Source of the DNA: Thermopolyspora sp040678635
GTDB lineage: Bacteria; Actinomycetota; Actinomycetes; Streptosporangiales; Streptosporangiaceae
DNA length: 64,000 nucleotides
Reading direction: 5' to 3'
Assembly (NCBI RefSeq): GCF_040678635.1
Contig: NZ_JBFATZ010000025.1
Coordinates: 40,406-104,405, forward strand
Below are positions 16,100-25,328 of the stretch, one piece after another. Both the position numbers and the translations under genes were made by a program. Numbering within the stretch: the first letter of the stretch is position 1; each line of letters opens with the position of its first letter. The notes beneath the pieces are model-generated. The model saw nothing but the letters and a program-made list of their open reading frames with translations, had not been told where the DNA came from and did not search any database.

Positions 16100-17365
16100 G
16101 TGCGCAGACGACTGATGGCCGTACTCGCGACCGCCGCTCTCGCCGCGACGAGCGCGGCCTGCGCGGACCAGGGCAGCGGCGGCGGCGGAGGCGGAGGCGG
16201 TGACACGAGCGAGCCGATCGTGGTCGGCTCCACCCTGTCGCTGACCGGCCCGTTCGCCGCCACCGGCGTGATCCACAAGATCGCGGGCGAGGAGTTCGTC
16301 GCCCGCCTCAACGCGCAGGGCGGCCTGCTCGGCCGCCAGGTGCAGTGGAAGGTCCTCGACGACCAGTCCGACCAGGCCAAGGTGGGCCAGCTCTACGAGC
16401 AGCTCATCACCCAGGACGGCGTCGATCTGATCATGGGACCGTACGCCACGCCCAACATCCTGTCCGCGATGACGGTGGCCGAGCGGCACGGCTACGTGCT
16501 GCCGCAGCACACCGCCGTGCTCGCCCCGCTGATGACGTACTCGTGCCAGTTCCCGGCGTGGTCCATCGGGCCGACGCCGAACCGGTTCGTGCCCGAGATG
16601 CTCTTCGACGCGGTGGCGACGCTGCCCGACCCGCCGAAGAAGATCGCGGTGCTGACCAGCCAGAACGGCTCGGCGGCGTTCGTGACCGACGGGCACGGCT
16701 CGGACAAGACCGGCGTGCTCACCGTCGCCAAGGAGCGCGGCCTCGACGTGGTCGTGGACGTGCACTACCCGCCGACGATCTCCGACTGGGGCCCGATCGC
16801 GGCGCAGGTCCGCGACGCCAAGCCGGACCTGGTCATCAACAACGGCCTCGGCGTGGACACGGTGAACGCGCTCACCGCGATGAAGCAGCTCGGCTACCGG
16901 CCGCCGCTCACCTTCAGCCTCTTCCCGGCCTCGGGCCCGCTGCTCGGGCTCGGCGAGGACGCCGAAGGCGTCATCTCGACGTCGGTCTTCGAGCCGAACA
17001 AGGCGGTCCTCGACAAGCTGCCCGCCGAGACCAAGGCGATCGTGGACGATTTCACCAAGCGGGCCACCGACGCCAAGCAGCCGTACCCGGTGTTCGAGAC
17101 GCAGGCGGCGGCGAGCTGGACGGCCTGGGAGATCCTGACCGAGGCCGTGAAGGGCGTCGGCAAGATCGACCATAAGGCGATGTGCGACTGGCTGCACAGC
17201 AACGGCGCGAACACCACGTTCAACGGCAAGCTCACCTTCGATCCGAAGACGAACAACTTCTGGCCGAGCACGCTCGGTCTCAAGCAGATCCAGAACAAGG
17301 AATGGACCCTGGTCTGGCCGACCGACCGCGCGGCGGCGAAGCTGATCGCCCCCAAGGCTGGCTGA
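16100..17365 (+). CDS. Branched-chain-amino-acid-type ABC transporter substrate-binding lipoprotein
   Basis: A 421-residue Peripla_BP_6 protein. GTG start at 16100 behind AAAGGGGA gives MRRRLMAVLATAALAATSAAC, a lipoprotein signal with the lipobox TSAAC. A poly-Gly spacer follows, then IVVGSTLSLTGPFAATG, the classic Liv/amide receptor opening, and later LYEQLITQDGVDLIMGPYAT, HTAVLAPLMTYS and NNGLGVDTVNALTAM. It heads a four-gene transporter operon, set apart from the permease by 299 bp and two hairpins. The ligand could be an amino acid, amide or other small organic acid. Confidence 0.92.
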   Translation: MRRRLMAVLATAALAATSAACADQGSGGGGGGGGDTSEPIVVGSTLSLTGPFAATGVIHKIAGEEFVARLNAQGGLLGRQVQWKVLDDQSDQAKVGQLYEQLITQDGVDLIMGPYATPNILSAMTVAERHGYVLPQHTAVLAPLMTYSCQFPAWSIGPTPNRFVPEMLFDAVATLPDPPKKIAVLTSQNGSAAFVTDGHGSDKTGVLTVAKERGLDVVVDVHYPPTISDWGPIAAQVRDAKPDLVINNGLGVDTVNALTAMKQLGYRPPLTFSLFPASGPLLGLGEDAEGVISTSVFEPNKAVLDKLPAETKAIVDDFTKRATDAKQPYPVFETQAAASWTAWEILTEAVKGVGKIDHKAMCDWLHSNGANTTFNGKLTFDPKTNNFWPSTLGLKQIQNKEWTLVWPTDRAAAKLIAPKAG

Positions 17366-17381
17366 CCGGGTTCCGGCGCGT

Positions 17382-17411
17382 CCCGTCGCGGCGGTCATCC
17401 GCCGCGACGGG
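17382..17411 (+). terminator. Hairpin after substrate-binding gene
   Basis: A perfect 13-bp stem (CCCGTCGCGGCGG and complement) with a TCAT loop starts 17 bp after the stop codon. Within an operon such a structure usually lets some transcription pass, keeping binding protein in excess over membrane parts. Confidence 0.7.
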
Positions 17412-17582
17412 ATGACGAGCCGACTCGGCTTCTCGGTCCGCGCGAAAGCCGGACGACGACCGACAGCGAACCGATCGAGCCCGAGGGCGGACCGGCCGGG
17501 CCGGCGGCGAGCCGACCGAATTCCGGTCGTGAGCCGCTCGGACCGGCGGCGAGCCCACCCGACCCGCCGACCGGATCCCCCC

Positions 17583-17631
17583 GGCCCGGTACGGCGCCCG
17601 CCTCCCCCACCAGGCGACGCCGTACCGGGCC
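17583..17631 (+). promoter_or_regulatory. Second hairpin ahead of the permease gene
   Basis: Two 14-nt arms, GGCCCGGTACGGCG (17583-17596) and its complement (17618-17631), enclose a 21-nt C-rich loop. The structure ends 33 bp before the permease start. It may stabilise the downstream message or attenuate it; which is not decidable here. Between the two hairpins lies a short repeat, CCGGCGGCGAGCC, present twice. Confidence 0.5.
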
Positions 17632-17664
17632 GACTCCCGGCGCTGGTCCCGAACCGGAGTACGG

Positions 17665-18534
17665 ATGATCACATTTCAGGCGGCGCTCACCGGCGCGCTC
17701 ACCGGCGGACTGTACGCCCTGATGGCGGCGGCGCTGTCGGCCACCTGGGGCGTGCTGCGCGTCATCAACCTCGCCCATTTCGGCCTGATCCTGGCCGGTG
17801 CCTACCTCACCTACCAGGTGACCACCTCGTGGGGATTCGACCCGGTCGTCACGCTGGTGGTCACGGTCCCGGTGCTCTTCCTCGCCGGGGCGGCCCTGCA
17901 GGGGGCGTACGACAGGCTCGGCGTGGCCGGGTTCGGCTCGCTGCTGATGAGCTTCGGCCTGCTGATCATCGTCATTCAGGTGGCGAACAACATCTGGACC
18001 GCCGACTACCGGCGCATCGACCCGGCCGTCAACCCGTACGCGACGGGGAGGCTGAGCATCGGGCCGCTGGTGTTCCCGGCGAGCACGCTGCTCGCGTTCG
18101 GCTTCGCGATCGTGCTCATCGGCGGCGGATATCTGGCGCTGCAGCGCACCTTCCTCGGGCGGGCCATGCGGGCCTTCGCCGAGGATCGCATGGTGGCGGC
18201 GGCGTTCGGCATCGACCATCGGCGGCTGGGGCTGCTGCTGGGCGGCCTCGGCGGGGCGAGCGCGGCGGTGGCCGGCATGATCTTCGCGTTGTCGAACAGC
18301 ATCACGCCGACGACGCCGTACGAGTGGTTCGGCACGGTGTTCGCGGTGGTAATCCTCGGCGGGATCGGCAACCTGCTCGGCACGCTCGTCGCCGGGATCG
18401 GCATCGGGGTGCTGTCCGGCGTGGTCTCGGTGGTGTGGTCGCCGTCCACCGAGCCGTTCGTGCTGTTCCTGGCGATCATTCTGGCGTTGCTGCTGCGACC
18501 GCAGGGCCTGTTCACCCGGCAGGGGGCACGATGA
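17665..18534 (+). CDS. BCAA-type ABC transporter permease (LivH-like)
   Basis: A 289-residue membrane protein of the BPD_transp_2 family. Hydrophobic segments include ALTGGLYALMAAALSATWGV at the start, LVVTVPVLFLAGAAL and LLAFGFAIVLIGGGYLAL. Family motifs are GVLRVINLAHFGLILAGAYL near residue 28 and GRAMRAFAEDRMVAAAFGI near 170, the cytoplasmic coupling loop. It ends in the usual RPQGLF. The following gene starts within its stop (ATGA). Confidence 0.93.
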   Translation: MITFQAALTGALTGGLYALMAAALSATWGVLRVINLAHFGLILAGAYLTYQVTTSWGFDPVVTLVVTVPVLFLAGAALQGAYDRLGVAGFGSLLMSFGLLIIVIQVANNIWTADYRRIDPAVNPYATGRLSIGPLVFPASTLLAFGFAIVLIGGGYLALQRTFLGRAMRAFAEDRMVAAAFGIDHRRLGLLLGGLGGASAAVAGMIFALSNSITPTTPYEWFGTVFAVVILGGIGNLLGTLVAGIGIGVLSGVVSVVWSPSTEPFVLFLAIILALLLRPQGLFTRQGAR

Positions 18535-20831
18535 CCCCATCGACGACGCCGACCTCGTCGGCCACCTCACCCGGCGCCTCGTCCGGTGCCTCGTCCAACG
18601 CCTCGGCGCGGATCCCGTCCGCGGGCTCCCGGGCGGGCGGGTCGCGGGCCGACCGGGGGGTGTCCCCGCTGATGCGCGGTCTGGGCGGACTGGTCCTGGT
18701 CTGGATCGTGCTGGCGCTGGTCGGGAACTTCAACGAGGCCATCGGGCTGCCCCGGTACTTCCTGGTGCTGAGCGCGTCCGTGCTGTTCTGGGTCACGCAG
18801 GCGACGAGCTGGAACATCCTCTCCGGCTATGCCGGATATTTCAGCTTTGGTCAGGGCGCGTATTTGGCGCTCGGCGCGTACACCACTGCCGTTCTCAACG
18901 GCAGGCACGGGTGGAACTTCTTCGTCACGGTGCCGCTCGGCGCGCTCGCCGGGGGCCTGCTGGCGTTCGCGGTCGGCGCGGTCGCGTTCCGGCTGCGCTC
19001 GCTGCGCGGGGAGATCTTCGCGCTGCTCACGCTCGCCGTGCCGTTCATCCTCGCCGCGTTCGCCCGAATCAATCACGACATCGACGGCGGCCAGGGCACC
19101 ACGGTCCCGGTGCCGGAGTTCCCCGCCTGGCTCGGCGAGACCTTCCAGCACCTGCTCTACCAGCTCAACCTCGTGGTGGCCGCGCTCGCCGTCGGCATCG
19201 CGCTCGCCATCCACCGCTCCCGCCTCGGCCGCGGCCTGGCGGCCATCCACGACGCGGAGGAGGCCGCCGAGGTGCTCGGCGTACCGACCTTCCGCTACAA
19301 GATGATCGCCATCGTGATCGGCGGGGCGCTCGGCGGCATGAGCGGCAGCCTGTTCACGCTGCAGATCGGTTTCGTGACCGTGGAGAGCGTGTTCAACCTG
19401 ATGTTCCCGCTGTTCGTCATCGTGATGAGCGTGCTCGGCGGGCGCGCCCACTGGCTCGGGCCGGTCATCGGCGCGGTCCTCGTGGTGCTCGGGCAGGATC
19501 TGCTCACCGGCGAGCACCTGTCCGCGTGGAGCTCGATCATCTTCGGCGGGCTGCTCGCGATCCTGGTGGTCGTCGCCGGGGACGGCCTCTACGCCCGCCT
19601 GCGCGCCCACCCGCTCCCGGCCCTGATCGCGTTCGTCGTGGTCACCGGGGGCTGCTTCGCCCTCGGCACGCTCACCTCGGTCGCGTCGCTGCTGTTCGGC
19701 CTGATCGCCGGGGCCGCGGCGGCCGTCGTCGCGGGCGTCCGTACGGCCCGGCCCTCGGGTCGCGGAGCCGTACCCGGGGAGACGCGGGCCGAACCGGAGA
19801 CGCCTCACGCACCGGAGACCGAGGCGGGCGACTCAGGCCCGGCCTCCGACGACGCCGACGCAGGTGCGGGTGCCTCGGAGACGGTCGCCGGAGATGCCGC
19901 ACCTGTCCCGGCTTCGGGCAGCGCCTCGGAGGCTGCCGACGTAGCCGCGCCCGTTTCCGGTTCGGGATCGGCCCCCGGCACCGTCGAGGAGACGGCTGAC
20001 GCCTCGGAATCGCCGGGCGAGACGGTCGCTCCGGCCATCGACGACCCGCCCGCGCCACCTGCGAAGCCCGCCCCCACCGGCGGCCCGGACCGGACCGGGA
20101 ACGGCACGCCGCTGGTCGAGATCGAAGGCGTCAGCAAGAACTTCGGCGGCGTGCGCGCCCTCTCCAACGTGTCCTTCTCGGTCGGCGAGGGAGAGATCGT
20201 CGGCCTGGTGGGGCCGAACGGCTCCGGCAAGACGACGCTGGTCAACCTGTTGTCCGGTGCCCTGCAGCCGAGCGAGGGCACGATCCGGATCGCCGGCCGG
20301 CCGATCGGGGGCCTGGCCGCGCACCGGATCGCGCACGCGGGGGTGGCCCGCACGTACCAGATCCCCAAGCCGTTCGCCTCGATGAACGTGCGGGACAACG
20401 TCGCGATGGCGGTGATGTTCGGCCGCGACCACGCCTCCCTCGCCGAGGCCCGCCGCGTGGCCGAACGCCACCTCGCCACCGTGCACCTGGAGCACCTGGC
20501 GGACGCGTACCCGGCCGACCTCAACCTGCATCAGCGGCAGTTGCTGGAGATGGCGCGGGCGATCGCCGCCGACCCGATCGTGCTGCTGCTGGACGAGGCC
20601 CTCGCCGGCCTCAACCCGGCGGAGATCGACGACGCGGTCGAGGTGATCAAGCGCATTCACGGCGCCGGGATCTCGATCATCATCGTCGAGCACCTGCTGC
20701 GGGTGCTGCGCGGCCTGGCCACCCGGCTCGTCGTCATCGACCGGGGCGTGCAGATCGCGGACGGCGAACCGGCGGCGGTCCTGGACGATCCGGCCGTGGT
20801 GGAGGCGTACGTGGGGAGGCAGAGTGCTTGA
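18531..20831 (+). CDS. Fused BCAA-type ABC permease-ATPase (LivM-LivG)
   Basis: A 766-residue fusion. Residues 1-45 are a Ser/Ala/Thr-rich leader. Residues 50-400 form a LivM-type permease (WNILSGYAGYFSFGQGAYLA, FALLTLAVPFILAAF, GLAAIHDAEEAAEVLGVPTF coupling loop). An acidic, Ala/Pro/Gly-rich linker of about 120 residues follows. Residues 525-766 are a LivG-type ATPase with Walker A VGPNGSGKTTL, Walker B VLLLDEALAGLNPAE and the switch His in IIIVEHLL. The ABC signature, usually LSxGQ, reads LNLHQRQLLEMARAI. Permease and ATPase are normally separate proteins; the fusion and linker are the odd features. Confidence 0.92.
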   Translation: MTPSTTPTSSATSPGASSGASSNASARIPSAGSRAGGSRADRGVSPLMRGLGGLVLVWIVLALVGNFNEAIGLPRYFLVLSASVLFWVTQATSWNILSGYAGYFSFGQGAYLALGAYTTAVLNGRHGWNFFVTVPLGALAGGLLAFAVGAVAFRLRSLRGEIFALLTLAVPFILAAFARINHDIDGGQGTTVPVPEFPAWLGETFQHLLYQLNLVVAALAVGIALAIHRSRLGRGLAAIHDAEEAAEVLGVPTFRYKMIAIVIGGALGGMSGSLFTLQIGFVTVESVFNLMFPLFVIVMSVLGGRAHWLGPVIGAVLVVLGQDLLTGEHLSAWSSIIFGGLLAILVVVAGDGLYARLRAHPLPALIAFVVVTGGCFALGTLTSVASLLFGLIAGAAAAVVAGVRTARPSGRGAVPGETRAEPETPHAPETEAGDSGPASDDADAGAGASETVAGDAAPVPASGSASEAADVAAPVSGSGSAPGTVEETADASESPGETVAPAIDDPPAPPAKPAPTGGPDRTGNGTPLVEIEGVSKNFGGVRALSNVSFSVGEGEIVGLVGPNGSGKTTLVNLLSGALQPSEGTIRIAGRPIGGLAAHRIAHAGVARTYQIPKPFASMNVRDNVAMAVMFGRDHASLAEARRVAERHLATVHLEHLADAYPADLNLHQRQLLEMARAIAADPIVLLLDEALAGLNPAEIDDAVEVIKRIHGAGISIIIVEHLLRVLRGLATRLVVIDRGVQIADGEPAAVLDDPAVVEAYVGRQSA

Positions 20832-21528
20832 GGTCCGCGACCTGTCCGCGCACTACGGCGACGCGCAGGCGCTGTGGCAGGTCGATCTCGACGTGGCCGC
20901 GGCCGAGACGGTGTGCCTGGTCGGCCCGAACGGCGCGGGCAAGACCACGCTCGTGCACACGATCGCCGGGCTGCACCGGGCGACCACCGGCAGCGTCCGC
21001 GTCGACGGGGTCGAGGTCTCCGGGGTGCCCGGCCATCGGGTGTGCGATCACGGCGTGGCGGTCGTCCCGGAGGGCCGCCGCGTGTTCGGCCACATGACCG
21101 TGCGGGACAACCTGCTGCTCGGGGCCTATCGGCGGGGGGCCAGGGGGGAGCATCGCCGTACCGAGAAGGAGGTCTACGAACTGTTCCCCCGGCTCGCCGA
21201 GCGCGCCCACCAGCACGCGGGCACGCTCTCCGGCGGCGAGCAGCAGATGCTCGCCATCGGCAGGGCGCTCATGGCCCGCCCCCGCCTGCTGCTGCTCGAC
21301 GAGCCGTCGCTGGGCCTGGCCCCGGTCGTCGTCGACGAGGTGTTCGACGCCATCGCCGAGATCGCCGCCACCGGCGTCGGCGTCCTCGTCGTCGAGCAGG
21401 ACGTGCACCGCGCCCTCGCCGCCGCCGACCGGGGCTATCTGATCGTCGAGGGCCGCATGGCCGCCGGCGGCACCGCGTCCGAACTCGCCGCCTCCCCTGT
21501 CGTACGGCAGCGCGTGCTCGGTATGTAA
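20824..21528 (+). CDS. BCAA-type ABC transporter ATP-binding protein (LivF-like)
   Basis: A 234-residue ATPase. GTG start overlaps the fusion gene by 8 bp. Walker A is CLVGPNGAGKTTLVHTIAGL near residue 34, signature TLSGGEQQMLAIGRALMARP near 136, Walker B LLLLDEPSLGLAPVVVDEVF near 157, and switch His region VLVVEQDVHRALA. DRGYLIVEGRM is typical of LivF. Together with the fused LivG domain it gives the heteromeric nucleotide-binding pair the transporter needs. Confidence 0.94.
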   Translation: MLEVRDLSAHYGDAQALWQVDLDVAAAETVCLVGPNGAGKTTLVHTIAGLHRATTGSVRVDGVEVSGVPGHRVCDHGVAVVPEGRRVFGHMTVRDNLLLGAYRRGARGEHRRTEKEVYELFPRLAERAHQHAGTLSGGEQQMLAIGRALMARPRLLLLDEPSLGLAPVVVDEVFDAIAEIAATGVGVLVVEQDVHRALAAADRGYLIVEGRMAAGGTASELAASPVVRQRVLGM

Positions 21529-21546
21529 GCCCGTCGCACAACGCAC

Positions 21547-21582
21547 AGGCCCCCTCGTGCCCGTCCGGGCGTGAGGGGGCCT
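21547..21582 (+). terminator. Terminator of the ABC transporter operon
   Basis: Stem AGGCCCCCTC/GAGGGGGCCT with a further partly paired GTGCCC/GGGCGT top, 19 bp after the LivF-like stop codon. Confidence 0.85.
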
Positions 21583-21687
21583 ACGTGCGCTCGCCGTCCC
21601 GGTGGCAGCGGCTTACCGAGGCCAACGCGGGCATGTCGCCGCCCCCGCCCAGAGCCACATCCGGCCGCGCAGCGAGGTCAAGAATCC

Positions 21688-21739
21688 TTGACATCATGTC
21701 TACGTCTTTCTACATTCGATGTTAAGAGCTTTTGACATC
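21688..21739 (+). promoter_or_regulatory. Promoter with overlapping palindromic operators
   Basis: A consensus -35 TTGACA (21688-21693) is 17 bp from TACATT (21711-21716). The perfect palindrome GACAT-C-ATGTC (21690-21700) covers the -35 end. A second pair of the same half-sites, GATGT (21718) and ACATC (21735), lies just downstream around the start site. This arrangement fits repression by a dimeric regulator whose gene is not adjacent. Confidence 0.7.
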
Positions 21740-21771
21740 GGTCGCGGTCCGGGCACCGTACCAGGAAGGAA

Positions 21772-22794
21772 ATGATCAACGTGAAAGCCATCGTCTATGA
21801 CCGGTACGGATCCCCCGACGTCCTGCGCAACGAGGAAGTCGAAACGCCCGCACCCGGCGACCGGGATGTGCTGGTGCACGTCCACGCCACGTCGGTCACC
21901 CCGACCGACGCCATCTTCCGCTCCGGGCGGGTGGTCTCCGCGCGGATGTTCACCGGCCCGCTGCGGCCGAGGCGAAGGACGCTGGGCGGCGAGATCTCCG
22001 GGCAGGTCGTGGCCGTCGGCAAGGGCGTGACCAAGTTCAAGGTCGGCGATCGGGTCTTCGCCGACACCGGGTCCGCATTAGGGGCCCACGCCGAATACGT
22101 ACGCATATCCGAGGACGGGGCGCTGGCGATCGCACCGGCCGGCCTTGACCATCGGGAGACGGTCGCCGTGCTGGACGGCATGCTGACCGCCCTGCCCTTC
22201 CTCCGGGACGGCGCACGACTGCGCGAAGGGCAGGAGATCCTGATCAACGGCGCGTCCGGCACCGTGGGCGCGGCGGCCGTGCAACTCGCCAAACACCACG
22301 TCGGGGCGCGCGTCACCGGCGTGTGCAGCACCGCCAAACGGGAGATGGTGGAGTCACTCGGCGCGGACGAGGTCATCGACTACGCCAAGGCCGACTTCAC
22401 CCGCGGCGGCCGGACCTATGACGTGATCTTCGACGCGGCAGGCAAGAGTTCCTTCTCCCGCTGCCGGCGGGCGCTGCGGCCCGGCGGGATCTATCTGACG
22501 ACCACCCCCTCCCTCACGATCTTCCTGCGGTCGCTGTGGACGCGCGGGTTCGGCGGCAAACGCGCGGCCATCATGTTCACCGGCCTGCGGCCGGACGGCG
22601 ACAAGGCCACCGACCTGCGCCTCCTCGCCGAACTCGCCGAGGCGAAGACGATCCGGCCGGTCATCGACGGCGTCTATCCGCTCGCGGAGGCCGCCGAGGC
22701 CCACCGGCGCGTCGACTCCGGGCGCAAGCAGGGCTGCGTCCTGCTGACCACCGAGCAGAACGGCGTGCCTGACCCGACGGCCGAAGGCCACTGA
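21772..22794 (+). CDS. Zinc-free quinone oxidoreductase / MDR-family NAD(P)-dependent reductase
   Basis: A 340-residue medium-chain reductase behind CAGGAAGGAA. N-terminal GroES-like fold: YGSPDVLRNEEVETPAPGD and FRSGRVVSARMFTGPL. The cofactor motif is LINGASGTVGAAAVQLAKH near residue 160, followed by KREMVESLGADEVIDY, typical of NADPH-binding quinone oxidoreductases. No catalytic zinc Cys/His pair or structural four-Cys lobe is present. It closes with VYPLAEAAEAHRRVDSGRKQ. A stand-alone gene under the palindrome-bearing promoter, so likely induced by a small molecule, probably an electrophile or quinone (inference). Confidence 0.9.
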   Translation: MINVKAIVYDRYGSPDVLRNEEVETPAPGDRDVLVHVHATSVTPTDAIFRSGRVVSARMFTGPLRPRRRTLGGEISGQVVAVGKGVTKFKVGDRVFADTGSALGAHAEYVRISEDGALAIAPAGLDHRETVAVLDGMLTALPFLRDGARLREGQEILINGASGTVGAAAVQLAKHHVGARVTGVCSTAKREMVESLGADEVIDYAKADFTRGGRTYDVIFDAAGKSSFSRCRRALRPGGIYLTTTPSLTIFLRSLWTRGFGGKRAAIMFTGLRPDGDKATDLRLLAELAEAKTIRPVIDGVYPLAEAAEAHRRVDSGRKQGCVLLTTEQNGVPDPTAEGH

Positions 22795-22871
22795 CGTTCA
22801 AGGTCATCGGCCCGGTAGTGTCCTGTGCTGCCGCAATGTCCCAGGGAGCCGGACGTGCCGAGGAGTCGCCG

Positions 22872-25328
22872 ATGAGCAAGGAATTGCCCGCCCGTGCCCG
22901 CGTCGTGATCATCGGCGGGGGGATCGTCGGCACCAGCGTCGCCTACCATCTGACCCACCTTGGTTGGACCGACGTGGTCGTGCTTGAGCAGGGGCGGCTG
23001 TCCGGCGGCACCACCTGGCACGCGGCCGGGCTGGTCGGTCAGCTCCGCTCCACCGAGAACGGCACGCGGCTGGTGCAGTACTCCGCCGAGCTGTACAGCA
23101 GGCTGGAGGAGGAGACCGGGCTGGCCACCGGGTTCAAACGCTGCGGCGGGGTGACCGTGGCGCGTACGCAGGACCGGATGACGCAGTTGCGGCGCACGGC
23201 GGCGACCGCGGAGGCGTACGACCTGGAATGTGAGCTGATCAGCCCCGGGCGGGCGAAGGAGCTGTATCCGATCCTGGAGACGGCGGACCTGGTGGGAGCG
23301 ATCTGGCTGCCGGGGGACGGCACCGCCAACCCGACCGACGTGACCGCGTCGCTCGCGAAGGGGGCACGCGATCGCGGGGCCCTGGTGCTGGAGAAGACCC
23401 GGGTCGTCGGGATCAGTCAGCGCCGCGGCGTGGTGACCGGGGTGCGCACCGACCGTGGGGACATCAAGGCCGAAATCGTGGTCAACTGCGCCGGGCAGTG
23501 GGCCAAGGCCGTGGGCGCGCTCGCCGGGGTGAACGTGCCGCTGCACTCGGCCGAGCACTTCTACGTCGTCACCGAGCGGATCGAGGGCGTGCACCGCATG
23601 ATGCCGATCCTGCGCGACCCGGACGGCTACACCTATTACAAGGAGGAGGTCGGCGGCCTGGTGGTGGGCGGCTTCGAGCCGGTCGCCAAGCCGTGGGTGG
23701 CGCCGGACCGCCTGCCGCACCCCTTCGAGTTCCAGCTCCTTGAGGAGGACTGGGACCACTTCTCGATCCTGATGGAGAACGCGCTGCAGCGCATCCCCGC
23801 CCTGCACCACACCGGGATCAAGAAGTTCTACAACGGGCCGGAGAGCTTCACGCCCGACAACCAGTTCATCCTCGGCGAGGCGCCGGAGCTGAAGAACTTC
23901 TTCGTCGGGGCCGGGTTCAACTCGGTCGGCATCGCCTCGGCGGGCGGGGCCGGGCGCGCGCTGGCGGAGTGGATCGTGAACGGCGGGCCGACCAGCGACC
24001 TGTCCGCGGTGGACATCCGGCGGTTCGCGGCGTTCAACGGCAACAACCAGTGGCTGCACGACCGGGTCGGGGAGATCCTCGGCCTGCACTACGAGGTGCC
24101 GTGGCCGGGACGCGAGCTGGAGACCGCCCGGCCGTTCCGCCGCTCCCCCGTCTACCACCTGCTCAAGGAGGCCGGGGCGGTGTTCGGCTCGAAGATGGGC
24201 TGGGAGCGGGCGAACGTGTTCGCCCCGCCCGGCGTCGAGCCGCGCCTGGAGTACACGTGGGGCAAGCCGAACTGGCTGCCGTGGTCGGCCGCCGAGCAGC
24301 AGGCCACCCGCGAACGCGTCGCGCTGTTCGACCAGACCTCGTTCGGCAAGCTGCTGATCAAGGGGCGGGACGCGGAGGCGCTGCTGCAATGGCTGTGCAC
24401 CGCCGACGTCGCCGTCGCCCCCGGCCGCGTGATCTACACCGGCATGCTCAACGAGCGCGGCGGCTACGAGGCGGACGTCACCGTGACCCGGCTCGCCCAC
24501 GATGAATACCTGCTGGTCACCGGCTCGGCCTCGGTCGTACGCGACCTCGACTGGATCCGCCGACACATCAGGCGCGAGCAACACGTCGAGGTCGTCGACA
24601 TCACCTCGGCGTACGCGGTCTACGGCGTCATGGGCCCGAGCTCGCGCGACCTGCTCGCCCGCCTCTCCCGCACCGACCTCTCCACCGCGGCGTTCCCCTT
24701 CGCCACCAGCCGCGAAATCGACCTCGGCCACTCGACCGTACGCGCCACCCGCATCACGTACGTCGGCGAGCTGGGCTGGGAGCTGTACGTCCCCACCGAG
24801 TTCGCCGTCGGGGTCTACGAACTGCTCACCGAGGCCGGCCAGGAGTACGGCCTCGCGAACGCCGGCTACTACACGATCAACTCCCTGCGCCTGGACAAGG
24901 CCTACCGCGCCTGGGGCACCGAACTGACCCCCGACCACAACCCCGTCGAGGCGGGCCTCCTATTCGCCTGCAAACTCCGCACCGACATCCCCTTCCTCGG
25001 CCGCGACGCCGTCGAACGCGCCAAATCAAACGGCCCCCGCCGCAAACTGGTCTCTTTCGTCCTCGACGACCCCACCCCCATGATGTGGGGCGGCGAACTG
25101 GTCCTACGCGACGGCCTCGCCGTCGGCCAAGTCACCTCCGCCGCCTGGTCACACACCCTGAACGCCTGCGTCCCCCTCGCCTACGTCCGCCACCCCGACG
25201 GCGAACCCGTCACCGCCGACGATCTCACCTCCGGCCACTACGAAATCAACATCGGCGGCGACCGGTACCGTGCACGCCTGCACCTCACCCCACCGTACGA
25301 CCCTGCGGGCAGCCGAATCCGGACTTGA
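22872..25328 (+). CDS. Dimethylglycine/sarcosine dehydrogenase-like FAD enzyme with GcvT domain
   Basis: An 818-residue protein; ATG at 22872 preceded by GAGGAG. Residues 8-370 are a DAO-type FAD domain: VVIIGGGIVGTSVAYHL, and SGGTTWHAAGLVGQLRS whose His is the covalent FAD site in dimethylglycine dehydrogenases. ILGEAPELKNFFVGAGFNS closes the flavin domain. Residues 380-450 match the FAO_M spacer. Residues 460-818 are a GcvT-like aminomethyltransferase domain (ALFDQTSFGKLLIKGRDAE, SLRLDKAYRAWGTELTPDHN) that binds tetrahydrofolate. It likely oxidises an N-methylated glycine or betaine derivative. Confidence 0.92.
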   Translation: MSKELPARARVVIIGGGIVGTSVAYHLTHLGWTDVVVLEQGRLSGGTTWHAAGLVGQLRSTENGTRLVQYSAELYSRLEEETGLATGFKRCGGVTVARTQDRMTQLRRTAATAEAYDLECELISPGRAKELYPILETADLVGAIWLPGDGTANPTDVTASLAKGARDRGALVLEKTRVVGISQRRGVVTGVRTDRGDIKAEIVVNCAGQWAKAVGALAGVNVPLHSAEHFYVVTERIEGVHRMMPILRDPDGYTYYKEEVGGLVVGGFEPVAKPWVAPDRLPHPFEFQLLEEDWDHFSILMENALQRIPALHHTGIKKFYNGPESFTPDNQFILGEAPELKNFFVGAGFNSVGIASAGGAGRALAEWIVNGGPTSDLSAVDIRRFAAFNGNNQWLHDRVGEILGLHYEVPWPGRELETARPFRRSPVYHLLKEAGAVFGSKMGWERANVFAPPGVEPRLEYTWGKPNWLPWSAAEQQATRERVALFDQTSFGKLLIKGRDAEALLQWLCTADVAVAPGRVIYTGMLNERGGYEADVTVTRLAHDEYLLVTGSASVVRDLDWIRRHIRREQHVEVVDITSAYAVYGVMGPSSRDLLARLSRTDLSTAAFPFATSREIDLGHSTVRATRITYVGELGWELYVPTEFAVGVYELLTEAGQEYGLANAGYYTINSLRLDKAYRAWGTELTPDHNPVEAGLLFACKLRTDIPFLGRDAVERAKSNGPRRKLVSFVLDDPTPMMWGGELVLRDGLAVGQVTSAAWSHTLNACVPLAYVRHPDGEPVTADDLTSGHYEINIGGDRYRARLHLTPPYDPAGSRIRT

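Noticed and set aside
15918..16115. Short frame starting MKALMKALMKQ before the transporter receptor
   Set aside because: Starts in a tandem DNA repeat, has no RBS and runs into the receptor gene in another frame.
15440..17398. 650-codon open frame on the minus strand
   Set aside because: It is antisense to the substrate-binding protein, rich in Arg/His/Val, with no motifs; a mirror frame of a real gene.
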